Below, one piece after another: positions 25,003 through 32,558 of a DNA stretch of 52,698 nt. The DNA lies in contig CALWIP010000018.1 in assembly GCA_944380775.1 (NCBI GenBank), forward strand, positions 1-52,698, read 5' to 3'. The stretch's first letter is position 1, and each line of letters opens with the position of its first letter. The notes beneath the pieces were generated by a model. The model worked only from the letters and a program-made list of their open reading frames with translations, made no database searches and was not told the origin of the DNA. This DNA comes from an uncultured Clostridia bacterium (GTDB lineage: Bacteria > Bacillota > Clostridia > Oscillospirales > Acutalibacteraceae). The position numbers and the translations under genes were made by a program.

Positions 25003-25079
25003 AGAAGAATCCCCGGGTAGGCAGGGGGGGGAAACCAGATAAAAAAACGCGCGATGCGCGAGAAGCGAGGAACAGACGG

Positions 25080-25643
25080 ATGAAAAAATGGACGGTTATT
25101 TTGGCTGCGGCGCTGCTGGCGCTGACGGCGGCGGGCTGCGGCGCCGGGAACGTCGTCGGCCAGGAAGGCGGGCAGCTCGTGACGGAAGAACAGGCCCAGG
25201 CCCAGCAGGAACAGCAGGCCCAGCAGGAACAGCAGGCCCAGGTGACGGACGACGGCTACGACGAAACCCTGGACGGCCTCGCCGCGTACCTGACGGCGAA
25301 AGGCTGCCTCGCGGAGGACGCCGCCGTGACCGAAATGGAAAGCGCGTTCCTCGGCGCAACGGCCGGGAAAAAATATGTCTACGGCTTCAACGGCACCGAC
25401 AACGTGAGCGTCGAATTGTATGAATTTGACCTCGAACACCTGGACGAGACCGCCAACGCGGCCCTCGCCGCCGCCAAACAGGACGGCAAGCTGACCATCC
25501 TCGGCGTGGAGGTCGAAGCCTACGTCTCCGGCAGCGGCCGCTTCCTGATGTTCTACACCGATTCCGCGTCCGAAGACCGCGAGAATTCCCACGCCGCCCG
25601 GAAAGAGGAGACCATTTCCCTGTTCTCTTCTTTTAAGGCGTAA
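25080..25643 (+). CDS. Secreted lipoprotein of unknown function
   Basis: A 187-residue protein with a type II signal peptide: MKKW, a hydrophobic core, then the lipobox LTAAGC, with the lipidated Cys at residue 20. After it comes a Gln-Glu-Ala low-complexity spacer (about 36-58) encoded by a 15-base tandem repeat. The folded domain runs from about residue 60 to 165, with no catalytic motif I recognise. The ribosome-binding site is weak (GCGAGGAACAGACGG). The gene has its own promoter and shares a bidirectional terminator with another lipoprotein gene that converges on it. Confidence 0.8.
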   Translation: MKKWTVILAAALLALTAAGCGAGNVVGQEGGQLVTEEQAQAQQEQQAQQEQQAQVTDDGYDETLDGLAAYLTAKGCLAEDAAVTEMESAFLGATAGKKYVYGFNGTDNVSVELYEFDLEHLDETANAALAAAKQDGKLTILGVEVEAYVSGSGRFLMFYTDSASEDRENSHAARKEETISLFSSFKA

Positions 25644-25680
25644 AAACAAGATGGAACCAACCGGCCCCGCGCCGGCGCAT

Positions 25681-25731
25681 AAAAAATCCCCCTCCGGAGA
25701 AGCCGCGTCCGCTTCTTTGGAGGGGGATTTT
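25681..25731. terminator. Bidirectional terminator between the two lipoprotein genes
   Basis: AAAAAATCCCCCTCC / GGAGGGGGATTTT, with a 23-base loop containing GAAGC / GCTTC. It serves both converging genes. Confidence 0.85.
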
Positions 25732-25763
25732 GCCGGCCTATTTTGGGGATCCTCGCGGCGGCG

Positions 25764-26210
25764 TTAGGAAAGGTACCCAACCTCGCGCAGCAGGCTTTCC
25801 ACCGTTTCCTGGTCCGTGGCGGCCGCTTCCACAAAACAGACGGTGCCGCCGTTCTGCACCAGCGCGTAGTAGAAATCGCCCACCGTGACGAAATAATGCC
25901 GGTAGGTGTCGGAATCCAGCGTGCGGGGCGTGCCGCCGCCGCTCTCCGCCGTGCTTTGCAGCGTCTCCCGCTGGCCGGAATACACCTGGTTCGCCGCCGA
26001 AGACGAGCCGCATTCCACGAACGTGATGGTTGCGCCGTCTTTTTCCAGCATGACGGACGGGCCTTCCGCCTCCTGCGTCACCGTGAACCCCGCGTCTTCG
26101 GCCGCCGCCGTAAATTCTTCCGCGCTCACCGCGCGCCGCGCCGAGCAGCCCGCCGCCAGCGCGCAGCAGCCCGCCAGCAGCAGCGCGAGCGCCGCTTTGC
26201 CGTGTTTCAT
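25764..26210 (-). CDS. Small secreted lipoprotein of unknown function
   Basis: A 148-residue protein with signal peptide MKHGKAALALLLAGCCAL and lipobox LAAGC (Cys22). The mature part is an alpha/beta domain with two further Cys (FVECGS, VCFVEAA) that might pair. It resembles the converging lipoprotein only in general layout. Start ATG at 26210 follows AAAGGAGGACATCCCTA. Upstream on the same strand lie a consensus promoter, a structured ~127-base region and an intrinsic terminator, so this gene would need read-through or regulated antitermination if it has no promoter of its own. Confidence 0.78.
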   Translation of the reverse strand: MKHGKAALALLLAGCCALAAGCSARRAVSAEEFTAAAEDAGFTVTQEAEGPSVMLEKDGATITFVECGSSSAANQVYSGQRETLQSTAESGGGTPRTLDSDTYRHYFVTVGDFYYALVQNGGTVCFVEAAATDQETVESLLREVGYLS

Positions 26211-26248
26211 TAGGGATGTCCTCCTTTGCAGCCGGCAGGCCCGCGATG

Positions 26249-26276
26249 AAAAACGGCCGGGAGGTGATCCCGGCCG
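26249..26276 (-). terminator. Intrinsic terminator ending the predicted small RNA
   Basis: Minus strand CGGCCGGGA-TCACC-TCCCGGCCG followed by TTTTT. It lies 39 bases before the lipoprotein start codon, so it could act as an attenuator. Confidence 0.85.
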
Positions 26277-26375
26277 TTGAGTGTACAGTCCTGCCTATTT
26301 GATGAAATAGGATGCTTTCGCATGGCGCTGATTCAAATATATCGCGCGAACGTCGTTTGTTCATCCTGTAACCCT
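26249..26375 (-). ncRNA. Predicted small structured RNA or attenuator leader (unidentified)
   Basis: About 127 bases from the expected start near 26375 to the terminator. In 5'-3' order it can form GAAC/GUUC, GCGCGAU/AUC-A-GCGC, AUGC-GAAA-GCAU (a GNRA-capped hairpin), CCUAUUU-CAUC-AAAUAGG, and the terminator. A competing helix, AGGAUG with CAUCCU, would close the first part as a multibranch. I see no match to SRP RNA, 6S RNA, tmRNA, or the T-box, SAM, preQ1, TPP or c-di-GMP riboswitch cores. It may be a free small RNA or a regulatory leader of the lipoprotein gene. Confidence 0.55.
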
Positions 26376-26381
26376 GTGTTT

Positions 26382-26410
26382 ATTATACGCGCGGGGCGCG
26401 CGTTTGTCAA
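26382..26410 (-). promoter_or_regulatory. Perfect-consensus SigA promoter of the small RNA
   Basis: TTGACA, 17 bases, TATAAT on the minus strand, matching the consensus at all twelve positions. It is the strongest promoter by sequence in the window. Confidence 0.88.
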
Positions 26411-26542
26411 GACGCGCCAAAATTTTTTCAAATTTCTTTCCGGTTTTTTCACAATTTATTCATGTTCTATGACAGAATATAAAAAATCCGCGCGCCCCGG
26501 CAGGATTTTCGATCGATTTGCCGGAAAAATGCGCCTTCCCCC

Positions 26543-26572
26543 TTGCGCGGCAGTCCGCCGCCGTGCTATGAT
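26543..26572 (+). promoter_or_regulatory. Possible promoter for the FGGY kinase
   Basis: TTGCGC, 18 bases, TATGAT with a TGn extension (TGCTATGAT). The region 26411-26542 before it is AT-rich and shows no further feature that I can name. Confidence 0.4.
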
Positions 26573-26646
26573 AACAGAGAAGAAAGAAAACCGCCGCCCG
26601 GCGGCACCCCCGGAAGGGGCCGCGCGAGGGGGAAAGGAGCTGTCAT

Positions 26647-28257
26647 ATGGATTTGGAAATGATTCGCAAGGATTTGGAAGAGGGGCGCACCGCGCTGGGC
26701 ATCGAGCTCGGCTCGACGCGCATCAAAGCGGTGTTGGTGGACGCCGGCCATCAGCCGGTTGCCTCCGGCAGCCACGACTGGGAAAACCGCCTGGAAAACG
26801 GCGTGTGGACCTACCGCATGGAGGACGTTTGGGCCGGCATTCAGGACTGCTACCGCAAGCTCGCCCAGGACGTGCAGGCGAAGTACGGCGTCACGCTGCG
26901 CAAGGTGGGCGCGATGGGCTTCTCCGCAATGATGCACGGCTACCTGCCGTTTGACGCGCAGGGGAACCAGCTTGCGGAATTCCGCACCTGGCGCAACACC
27001 ATGACCGAACAGGCCGCCGCCGGGCTGACCGGGCTGTTCCAGTTCAACATCCCGCAGCGCTGGAGCATTGCGCACCTGTACCAGGCTATTTTGAACGGCG
27101 AGGCGCATGTGCCGCAAATCGCCTTCCTCACCACGCTGGCGGGCTACGTCCACTGGAAGCTCACGGGCCGCAAGGTGCTCGGCGTGGGCGACGCCTCCGG
27201 CATGTTCCCCATCGACAGCGCCGTCAACCAGTACGACGCCAAGATGGCGGACCAGTTTGATGCGCTTGTCGCGCCGAAGGGCTACCCGTGGAAGCTGCGG
27301 GACATCCTGCCCGAGGTGCTGGTTGCGGGCGACGACGCCGGGTCCCTCACCGAAGAGGGCGCCAAGCTGCTCGACCCCACCGGCACGCTGGAAGCGGGCG
27401 TGCCGCTCTGCCCGCCGGAGGGCGACGCCGGCACCGGTATGACCGCCACCAACAGCGTCGCGGAACGCCGCGGCAACGTCTCTGCCGGCACCTCCATTTT
27501 TGCGATGGCCGTGCTCGAGCGCCCGCTCTCTGCGGTGTACACCGAGATTGACATGGTCACCACGCCGGAGGGCAAGCCCACCGCCATGGTGCACTGCAAC
27601 AACTGCAGCTCCGACATCGACGCCTGGGCGGGCATCTTCAAGGAATTCGCCGCGGCGATGGGCGTGGAATACCGCCTGCCGCAGGTGCTCGACGCCATGT
27701 TCTTCACCGCGCTCAAGGGCGACGCCGACTGCGGCGGCCTCATGGCCTGCAACTACTTCTCCGGCGAGCCGATTACCGGCCTGGAGGAAGGCCGCCCGCT
27801 CTTCGCGCGCCTGCCGGACGCGAAATTCACGTTCGCGAACTTTGCGCGCTCCCATCTCTACGCCGCGATGGCCACGCTGAAAATCGGCATGGACATCCTG
27901 TTCCAGAAGGAACATGTGCAGCTTGACATGCTGCTCGGCCACGGCGGGTTCTTCAAGGCCAAGGGCGTCGGCCAGAAGCTGATGGCCGCGGCCATGGGCA
28001 CGCCCGTCTCCGTGATGGAAACGGCCGGCGAGGGCGGCCCCTGGGGCATTGCGCTGCTGGCTGCGTACCTGGTGCGCAAAGAACCCGGCGAAACGCTGCA
28101 GGCCTACCTGGAAAACAAGGTCTTCGCGGGCAGCAAGGGCGAAAGCGCCAACCCGGACCCGGCGGACCAGGCCGGTTTCGAGAAATTCATGCAGCGCTAC
28201 CAGGCGGGCCTCGCCGCCGAGCGCGCCGCGGTCGCGTCCCTCAAGCTGGAAGAGTAA
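26647..28257 (+). CDS. FGGY-family carbohydrate kinase
   Basis: A 536-residue ATP-dependent sugar kinase of the hexokinase/Hsp70/actin fold. Visible are the N-terminal phosphate loop [17 protein letters not shown] (about 16-32), the second domain with [20 protein letters not shown] near 262, and [20 protein letters not shown] near 435, the conserved C-terminal adenosine region. Length fits xylulokinase-, ribulokinase- or fuculokinase-type enzymes, but no substrate-specific motif lets me choose. The start ATG follows GGAAAGGAGCTGTCAT. There is no sugar transporter or isomerase beside it, so its pathway is unclear. A strong terminator follows. Confidence 0.85.
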   Translation: MDLEMIRKDLEEGRTALGIELGSTRIKAVLVDAGHQPVASGSHDWENRLENGVWTYRMEDVWAGIQDCYRKLAQDVQAKYGVTLRKVGAMGFSAMMHGYLPFDAQGNQLAEFRTWRNTMTEQAAAGLTGLFQFNIPQRWSIAHLYQAILNGEAHVPQIAFLTTLAGYVHWKLTGRKVLGVGDASGMFPIDSAVNQYDAKMADQFDALVAPKGYPWKLRDILPEVLVAGDDAGSLTEEGAKLLDPTGTLEAGVPLCPPEGDAGTGMTATNSVAERRGNVSAGTSIFAMAVLERPLSAVYTEIDMVTTPEGKPTAMVHCNNCSSDIDAWAGIFKEFAAAMGVEYRLPQVLDAMFFTALKGDADCGGLMACNYFSGEPITGLEEGRPLFARLPDAKFTFANFARSHLYAAMATLKIGMDILFQKEHVQLDMLLGHGGFFKAKGVGQKLMAAAMGTPVSVMETAGEGGPWGIALLAAYLVRKEPGETLQAYLENKVFAGSKGESANPDPADQAGFEKFMQRYQAGLAAERAAVASLKLEE

Positions 28258-28301
28258 CCCTCCCGTTTGGGCAAGCCTTCTGCAAAACAGTTTTGGCTTT
28301 C

Positions 28302-28342
28302 CGCCCGGTATTTGGCTCCCGCCGGATACCGGGCGCTTTTTC
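28302..28342 (+). terminator. Terminator after the FGGY kinase
   Basis: CGCCCGGTAT / ATACCGGGCG, 10 pairs, then CTTTTTCTC. The rest of the gap to the next gene (28343-28473) is C-rich, with no promoter that I can defend. Confidence 0.8.
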
Positions 28343-28473
28343 TCTCACGGGTTTTCCTTCCCACGAATTTTCTTTGCGGATTTCCCCACCGGGTTTCCCA
28401 AAACCCGCCGGGGCGGTCCCCCAAAAAACAACGGATCCCATCGATCCCCATCCCCCTGGAAGGAGGTTCCCCC

Positions 28474-29100
28474 ATGAAACACGGGCCGGAAAAATGGATT
28501 ACGGCGCTTGCGCGCGGCCTGGAGCTGGCGGCGTCGGCGGTGGTGCTGGCGGGCGTCGTCGTGGCGGGCGCGGGCCTGCTGCTGGAGCTGGGCCTGCACA
28601 ACGGCGCGCCGCTGCGGCCGGAGGCGTTTGACGGGTTCCTGGCGCACGCGCTGGGCCTGGTCATTGGCATTGAGTTCATCAAGATGCTCGTCAAGCACAC
28701 GCCGGGCGCGGCCATTGAGGTGCTGCTCTACGCCATTGCGCGGCAGCTCATCGTCGAGCACACCTCCACGTATGAGACGCTGGCCGGCATCCTGGCCATT
28801 GCCGGGGTGTTCGCCATCCGGAAATTCCTGTTCATCCGCTCGTTTGACGGCGAAGAGCGCTACGTTTTCCCCGCGAACCGCCGCGTCAGCGCGGTGAACC
28901 TGCTGACGATGGTGCGCATCCCGGCCCCTTCGCGGGAGAGCACCGTCGGCGCCGTGCTGCAAAGCGCGCTCGACATCCGCGGCACGGAGGCCGCGCCCGG
29001 CGCTTCCGCCGCGTTTGACGGCGTGGCGCTGCGGGTGGCCTCCCTCGACCGGGACGGCTCCATCGCCACCGTCGAGGTGTTGCCAGACCCTCATTTTTAA
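28474..29100 (+). CDS. PsiE-like membrane protein with a soluble C-terminal extension
   Basis: A 208-residue protein. The N-terminal ~135 residues contain about four hydrophobic helices (ASAVVLAGVVVAGAGLLLEL; LGLVIGIEFIKMLVKHTP; AAIEVLLYAIARQLIVEH; AGILAIAGVFAIRKFL), a pattern like phosphate-starvation-inducible PsiE. E. coli PsiE is about 136 residues. The extra ~70 residues (about 138-208) resemble the CorC/HlyC small domain: SRESTVGAVLQSAL, a Gly-rich turn, then FDGVALRVASLDRDGSIATV. That assignment is by pattern only. Start ATG at 28474 follows AAGGAGGTTCCCCC. Function unknown; possibly a membrane stress or transport accessory protein. Confidence 0.7.
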   Translation: MKHGPEKWITALARGLELAASAVVLAGVVVAGAGLLLELGLHNGAPLRPEAFDGFLAHALGLVIGIEFIKMLVKHTPGAAIEVLLYAIARQLIVEHTSTYETLAGILAIAGVFAIRKFLFIRSFDGEERYVFPANRRVSAVNLLTMVRIPAPSRESTVGAVLQSALDIRGTEAAPGASAAFDGVALRVASLDRDGSIATVEVLPDPHF

Positions 29101-29127
29101 GCCGCGGTGCGCGGCGTAAAAAAGGAG
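29101..29127 (+). repeat. Minimal copy of the intergenic repeat (A-rich end)
   Basis: GCCGCGGTGC followed by GCGGCGTAAAAAAGGAG, the terminal piece of the family in plus orientation. It begins right after the psiE-like stop and merges into the queT -35 box (TTGCAT). Confidence 0.6.
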
Positions 29128-29156
29128 TTGCATTTTTGAGGGGAATATAGTATGCT
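29128..29156 (+). promoter_or_regulatory. Promoter for queT
   Basis: TTGCAT, 17 bases, TATGCT. RNA would start near 29163, exactly in front of a GC hairpin and the preQ1 riboswitch. Confidence 0.55.
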
Positions 29157-29162
29157 AATCGG

Positions 29163-29229
29163 TGCGCCCAGGCATGGGAAAGGGGCGCAGTCAGTCGCAA
29201 CATCCTGACTTAAAAGAAAACTACGGAGG
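29163..29229 (+). promoter_or_regulatory. preQ1-I riboswitch (type 2-like) in the queT leader
   Basis: A stem AGTCAG / CTGACT encloses the loop TCGCAACATC and is followed by the A-rich tail TAAAAGAAAACTACGGAGG (29211-29229), which contains the ribosome-binding site. The UCGCA loop start and the UUAA-A-rich tail closely match the preQ1-I aptamer of Thermoanaerobacter. The aptamer proper is 29189-29229; a GC hairpin TGCGCCC / GGGCGCA (29163-29189) precedes it. The tail-loop pseudoknot would hide the ribosome-binding site when preQ1 is bound, giving translational repression. Confidence 0.8.
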
Positions 29230-29238
29230 AAAACAAAA

Positions 29239-29784
29239 ATGAAAACTGAACAAAATCGCAGGCTGCACTTTTTGGTGCAGGCCGGGATGATCGCCGCGAT
29301 TTACGCGGTGCTCACCTACGCGGCTGCGGCGGCGAACCTCGCCTACGGCGCGGTGCAGTTCCGGTTCTCGGAAGCGCTCACCGTGCTGCCGGTGTTTACG
29401 CCGGCGGCCATCCCCGGCCTGGCGCTGGGCTGCTTCCTCTCGAACCTGGCGAGCCCGCTCGGCCCGGTGGACTGGGTGTTCGGCACGGCGGCTACGCTGC
29501 TGGCGGCGGCGCTCTCGTACCTCACGCGGCGCGTGCGTCTCGCGGGCCTGCCTGTGCTCCCGCTGTGCTTCCCGGTGCTGTGCAACGCCGTCATTGTCGG
29601 CTTGGAAACCGCCTGGCTCGGCGTGCTGGACGCCGGCAGCGCGGCCTGGGCGGCGTTCCTGCCCACGGCGCTGAGCGTCGGCGCGGGCGAGCTCGTGGTG
29701 TGCGCGGCGCTCGGCCTCCCGCTCGCCGCCGCGCTGGAGCGCACCGGCGCCGCAACCCGCATGTTCGCCCTGGGGCGCAAGTGA
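29239..29784 (+). CDS. queT: Queuosine-precursor transporter QueT family
   Basis: A 181-residue membrane protein with about six hydrophobic segments, the substrate-binding (S) component type of ECF vitamin transporters, for a queuosine precursor. Seen: the start AGMIAAIYAVLTYAA, then LAYGAVQFRFSEALTVLPVF, and GLALGCFLSNLASPLGPVDW, all typical of QueT. The preQ1-I riboswitch directly upstream independently supports the assignment. It would use the general ECF energising module, and ecfA1, ecfA2 and ecfT are present at 43341-45867. Start ATG follows TACGGAGGAAAACAAAA. ktrB follows after 32 bases. Confidence 0.93.
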   Translation: MKTEQNRRLHFLVQAGMIAAIYAVLTYAAAAANLAYGAVQFRFSEALTVLPVFTPAAIPGLALGCFLSNLASPLGPVDWVFGTAATLLAAALSYLTRRVRLAGLPVLPLCFPVLCNAVIVGLETAWLGVLDAGSAAWAAFLPTALSVGAGELVVCAALGLPLAAALERTGAATRMFALGRK

Positions 29785-29816
29785 TCCTGCGGTAAGGAAT
29801 CGAATCGGAGGGAATT

Positions 29817-31205
29817 ATGTCACGTTCGGTCAAGGCCATCTTCCGGCGCTGGCGCGAGGTTGCGCCGGTGCGTCTTATTGTCGCGAGTTTTTTCCTCGTC
29901 ATCCTGGTGGGGACGCTGCTGCTCACGCTGCCCCTTTCGGCGCGCGACGGCAAAGCCACCCACGTGCTCGACGCGTTCTTCACGGCCACCTCCGCCACCT
30001 GTGTGACGGGCCTCGTGGTCTTCGACACCTGGACGCATTGGAACGCCTTCGGCCAAGCGGTCATCCTAATGCTCATCCAGGTGGGCGGCCTGGGGATTAT
30101 CACGTTCACCACGGGCTTTAACCTGCTGCTGCACAAGAAGATCGGCCTGCGCAATTTGCTGCTCGCGCGCGAAAATGTCAGCGGCAATACGCTGGATATC
30201 GGCAGCCTGATCAAGATGATCCTGCGGTTCACGTTTGTGTGCGAGGGGATTGGGGCGTTGCTCCTGATGTTGCGCTTCGTCCCGAAATTCGGCGCGCACG
30301 GCGTGTGGATCTCGGTGTTCTGCGCGGTGTCCGCGTTTTGCAACGCCGGGTTCGACATCCTCGGGTTTGAACTCGAAAACGGCAGCCTGATGCTCTACAG
30401 CGGCGACGGCCTGGTCTGCGTCACCATTGCGCTGCTCATCATTGTGGGCGGCCTCGGCTTTACGGTCATCAGCGATATCTATTACAGCCAGATCTACACG
30501 CGCTTCCACAAGCAGACCCCGTTCCACTTGAATTTCCACTCGCAGATGGTCCTCATCACCACGACGGCGCTGCTCGTGGTGGGCACCGTAGGCTTTTTCG
30601 TCGCCGAGTACAACAACACGATGGCCGGCATGCCGTTCCTGGAGCGGCTCAACGCCTCGTTCTTCCAGTCGGCCAGCGCGCGCACGGCGGGCTATGCCTC
30701 GATTAACATTGCAGGGGAACACGACTTCACCAAGCTCTTCACCGTTGCGCTGATGTTCATCGGCGCGTCGCCGGCCTCGACGGGCGGCGGCATCAAGACC
30801 ACCACGTTTGCGGTGCTGGTCTCTGCGGTGTACAGCGTGATGTCCGGCCGCGAGGATACCGTCATGCGCCGCCGCCGCATCGACCAGGCGACGGTTTCCC
30901 GTTCGCTCGCGATTGCGGTGCTCTCGTTCGCGGTGGTGCTCGTCACCACGGGCGTCATCCTCACCGTGAACAACACGCCGGTCAGCGGCGTGGACGCGCT
31001 GTTTGAGGCGGTGTCCGCGTTCGGCACGGTCGGCCTGACGGCGAACGTGACGCCCATCCTGGACCCCATCCCCGAATTTGTCGTGGCGCTGACCATGTTT
31101 GTCGGCCGCGTCGGCCCGGTGTCGCTCGCGCTCGCGCTCATCATGCGGCGCGGCAGCAAATCCGCCGGGGCCATCCTCCCGGAAGGGAAATTGATCGTCG
31201 GGTAA
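29817..31205 (+). CDS. ktrB: Ktr/Trk-type potassium uptake membrane subunit
   Basis: A 462-residue K+ (or Na+/K+) channel-like transporter with four pore repeats. The selectivity-filter segments are visible in order: SATCVTGL, SAFCNAGFD, SARTAGYAS and SAFGTVGLT, each with the conserved Gly. Length and the C-terminal pattern FVGRVGPVSLALALIMR fit KtrB better than the longer TrkH. Start ATG follows ATCGGAGGGAATT. The regulatory subunit (KtrA/TrkA) is not next to it. Located 32 bases after queT and possibly on the same transcript. A strong terminator follows. Confidence 0.92.
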   Translation: MSRSVKAIFRRWREVAPVRLIVASFFLVILVGTLLLTLPLSARDGKATHVLDAFFTATSATCVTGLVVFDTWTHWNAFGQAVILMLIQVGGLGIITFTTGFNLLLHKKIGLRNLLLARENVSGNTLDIGSLIKMILRFTFVCEGIGALLLMLRFVPKFGAHGVWISVFCAVSAFCNAGFDILGFELENGSLMLYSGDGLVCVTIALLIIVGGLGFTVISDIYYSQIYTRFHKQTPFHLNFHSQMVLITTTALLVVGTVGFFVAEYNNTMAGMPFLERLNASFFQSASARTAGYASINIAGEHDFTKLFTVALMFIGASPASTGGGIKTTTFAVLVSAVYSVMSGREDTVMRRRRIDQATVSRSLAIAVLSFAVVLVTTGVILTVNNTPVSGVDALFEAVSAFGTVGLTANVTPILDPIPEFVVALTMFVGRVGPVSLALALIMRRGSKSAGAILPEGKLIVG

Positions 31206-31232
31206 CCGCGCAAAACCAACGCCCCATGGAAA

Positions 31233-31275
31233 ATCCCCCGCAGCAGGGCGCTCCTGCCGCGGGGGATCGTTTTTT
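31233..31275 (+). terminator. Terminator after ktrB
   Basis: ATCCCCCGC / GCGGGGGAT, then CGTTTTTT. It lies between converging ktrB and the ImmA-like gene. Confidence 0.82.
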
Positions 31276-31292
31276 CTGAAGGCCCGGGCCGC

Positions 31293-31733
31293 TCAGCTCT
31301 CCAGCAGCAGCCGGATGGCGCGTTCCGGCAGGCCGGAGAGCGCGGCCGCCTGCTCCACGGTGAGGGGCTGGTAATCCCGCCGCCAGGCCTCCAGGCGCGC
31401 GTCGAGCAGCAGCGTGGCGGCGAAGAGGTCCGCCTCCTCTTCCCATTTCCCGGCAGGGAAGAGCGTGGCCTTCTCCAGGAACACCACGTTGAGGTCCTCG
31501 TGCAGCAGCGCGTGGCCGAGCTCGTGCGCGCACACATAGCCCCGCCGCTCCGGCGCAAGGCCGCTTTGCAGCACAATGACCCGCCCGCCGCGCCGCAGGA
31601 AAAACCCTTCCACGCCGTCCGGCAGGTCTGCCTCCACCACGGGGATGCCGAGCTTTTCACAGTAGCGCTCCGGCGAAAGCTCCCCGTAGCGGTCCAGCAG
31701 CGCGCGGGCGGCGCGTTCCGCCCGCCGGGTCAT
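31293..31733 (-). CDS. ImmA/IrrE-family metallopeptidase
   Basis: A 146-residue zinc peptidase. HELGHALLH (residues 70-78) gives the HExxH site, and EEEADLFAATLLL near 99 supplies the third ligand region, both family-typical. In mobile elements such as ICEBs1, the ImmA peptidase cleaves the ImmR repressor to switch on the element. Here the gene starts inside the stop of the XRE gene (ATGA overlap), as in immR-immA pairs. The chosen start has GGAGGAGCC just upstream; the longer frame is discarded. Cleavage of the adjacent XRE protein is an inference from this arrangement. Confidence 0.88.
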   Translation of the reverse strand: MTRRAERAARALLDRYGELSPERYCEKLGIPVVEADLPDGVEGFFLRRGGRVIVLQSGLAPERRGYVCAHELGHALLHEDLNVVFLEKATLFPAGKWEEEADLFAATLLLDARLEAWRRDYQPLTVEQAAALSGLPERAIRLLLES

Positions 31734-32083
31734 GGCTCCTCCTTCGGCGCGGCCACCGCCGCCGCCACCCGGATGGCGTTCGCAATCTTCTCGCGGTCCC
31801 CGTCGGAGACGGGCTTCCCGTGGAAGAGCAGGCCGTCGCAGTCCTGCAGCACCTGCGCAAACCGGTCGATCATCTGCCCGACCTCCTGCCCGTCCGTCCG
31901 CCCGACCAGGTAGTCGATGCTGCACCCGAACACCGCCGCCATCTTCCGCAACACCTCGTGGTCCGGCTCGCGCCGCCCCTGCTCGTACATCCCCACCGCG
32001 CTCGGCGAGATGCCCAGCCGCTGCGCCAGCGCCGCCTGCGTCAAGCCGCGCTCGCGCCGCAGCTCGCGGATCCTCCCGTTCAT
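31730..32083 (-). CDS. XRE-family repressor, ImmR-like
   Basis: A 117-residue regulator. The Cro/C1-type helix-turn-helix occupies residues 4-60 (RRERGLTQAALAQRLGISPS, then AVGMYEQGRREPDHEVL), followed by SIDYLVGRTDG, the usual linker end. The C-terminal 50 residues probably dimerise or carry the ImmA cleavage site. Start ATG at 32083 follows GAGGAGGCGGCCGGC. Its promoter contains a perfect palindrome in the -35/-10 spacer. Overlaps the metallopeptidase gene by 4 bases. Divergent to the small protein/sigma-like pair. Confidence 0.88.
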   Translation of the reverse strand: MNGRIRELRRERGLTQAALAQRLGISPSAVGMYEQGRREPDHEVLRKMAAVFGCSIDYLVGRTDGQEVGQMIDRFAQVLQDCDGLLFHGKPVSDGDREKIANAIRVAAAVAAPKEEP

Positions 32084-32117
32084 GCCGGCCGCCTCCTCAT
32101 CCAATCGTTCTGTCTCT

Positions 32118-32146
32118 ATCTTACCACACGTTATGTGGTGATGCAA
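32118..32146 (-). promoter_or_regulatory. Promoter of the XRE-ImmA unit with a palindromic operator
   Basis: TTGCAT, 17 bases, TAAGAT on the minus strand. The spacer contains CCACA-CGTTA-TGTGG as read on the plus strand (32124-32138), a perfect 5-base inverted repeat that fits a repressor binding site for autoregulation. Confidence 0.65.
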
Positions 32147-32168
32147 GAGGGAACGCTCAAAAATTTTT

Positions 32169-32182
32169 CGAACAAATGTTTG
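32169..32182. promoter_or_regulatory. Possible LexA-like box
   Basis: CGAACAAATGTTTG; the Gram-positive SOS core is GAAC-N4-GTTC, and this matches seven of eight core positions. It lies between the two divergent promoters. A single copy with one mismatch is weak evidence. Confidence 0.3.
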
Positions 32183-32190
32183 GAATCCTC

Positions 32191-32219
32191 TTGATTTTTC
32201 CAAAATATTCCGCTAAAAT
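32191..32219 (+). promoter_or_regulatory. Promoter for the small protein/sigma-like pair
   Basis: TTGATT, 17 bases, TAAAAT. It is divergent from the XRE promoter, 44 bases separating the -35 boxes. The transcript would begin near 32226 with a leader of about 125 bases. Confidence 0.6.
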
Positions 32220-32271
32220 AAAAGAGTAGAAAGGGGAATCGCCGGAAATCCCGGCGGGGCAGAACGGAAGA

Positions 32272-32301
32272 GATTCCAGGCGGGAGGCCTGGATCTTTTT
32301 T
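32272..32301 (+). terminator. Terminator or attenuator inside the leader
   Basis: GATTCCAGGC-GGGAG-GCCTGGATC followed by TTTTTT. It lies 50 bases before the start codon of the small protein, so transcription would stop after about 75 bases unless prevented. A small hairpin, GCCGG-AAATC-CCGGC, precedes it. Confidence 0.7.
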
Positions 32302-32351
32302 CCGGATTTTAAGGATACACAAAATGTGTGATTTGTAAAAGGAGCGACGCA

Positions 32352-32558
32352 ATGGATTTTGAAGCATGGGGGCAGGAATATCTGGACGAAGCGGCGCAGA
32401 TCAAGGCGAAGGTGGACGCGCTGCGGGCGGCGCTGCGGGCGGAGGAGCTGGAGCAGGACCGCGAACTGGCGTACCGGATGACGGTGTTGTACTCGATGTA
32501 CCTGGAATGCCGCCACACGGGGGACTACCTGCGGCGGTACGGGCGGAGGGCGCAATGA
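32352..32558 (+). CDS. Small helical protein of unknown function, coupled to a sigma-like gene
   Basis: A 68-residue acidic/basic helical protein (MDFEAWGQEYLDEAAQIKAK..., then Arg/Glu-rich helices, ending YLRRYGRRAQ), probably a two-helix coiled coil. There is no known motif. Start ATG at 32352 follows AAAAGGAGCGACGCA. Its TGA stop overlaps the ATG of the next gene, so the two are translated together and may work as a pair. I do not recognise the family. Confidence 0.7.
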   Translation: MDFEAWGQEYLDEAAQIKAKVDALRAALRAEELEQDRELAYRMTVLYSMYLECRHTGDYLRRYGRRAQ

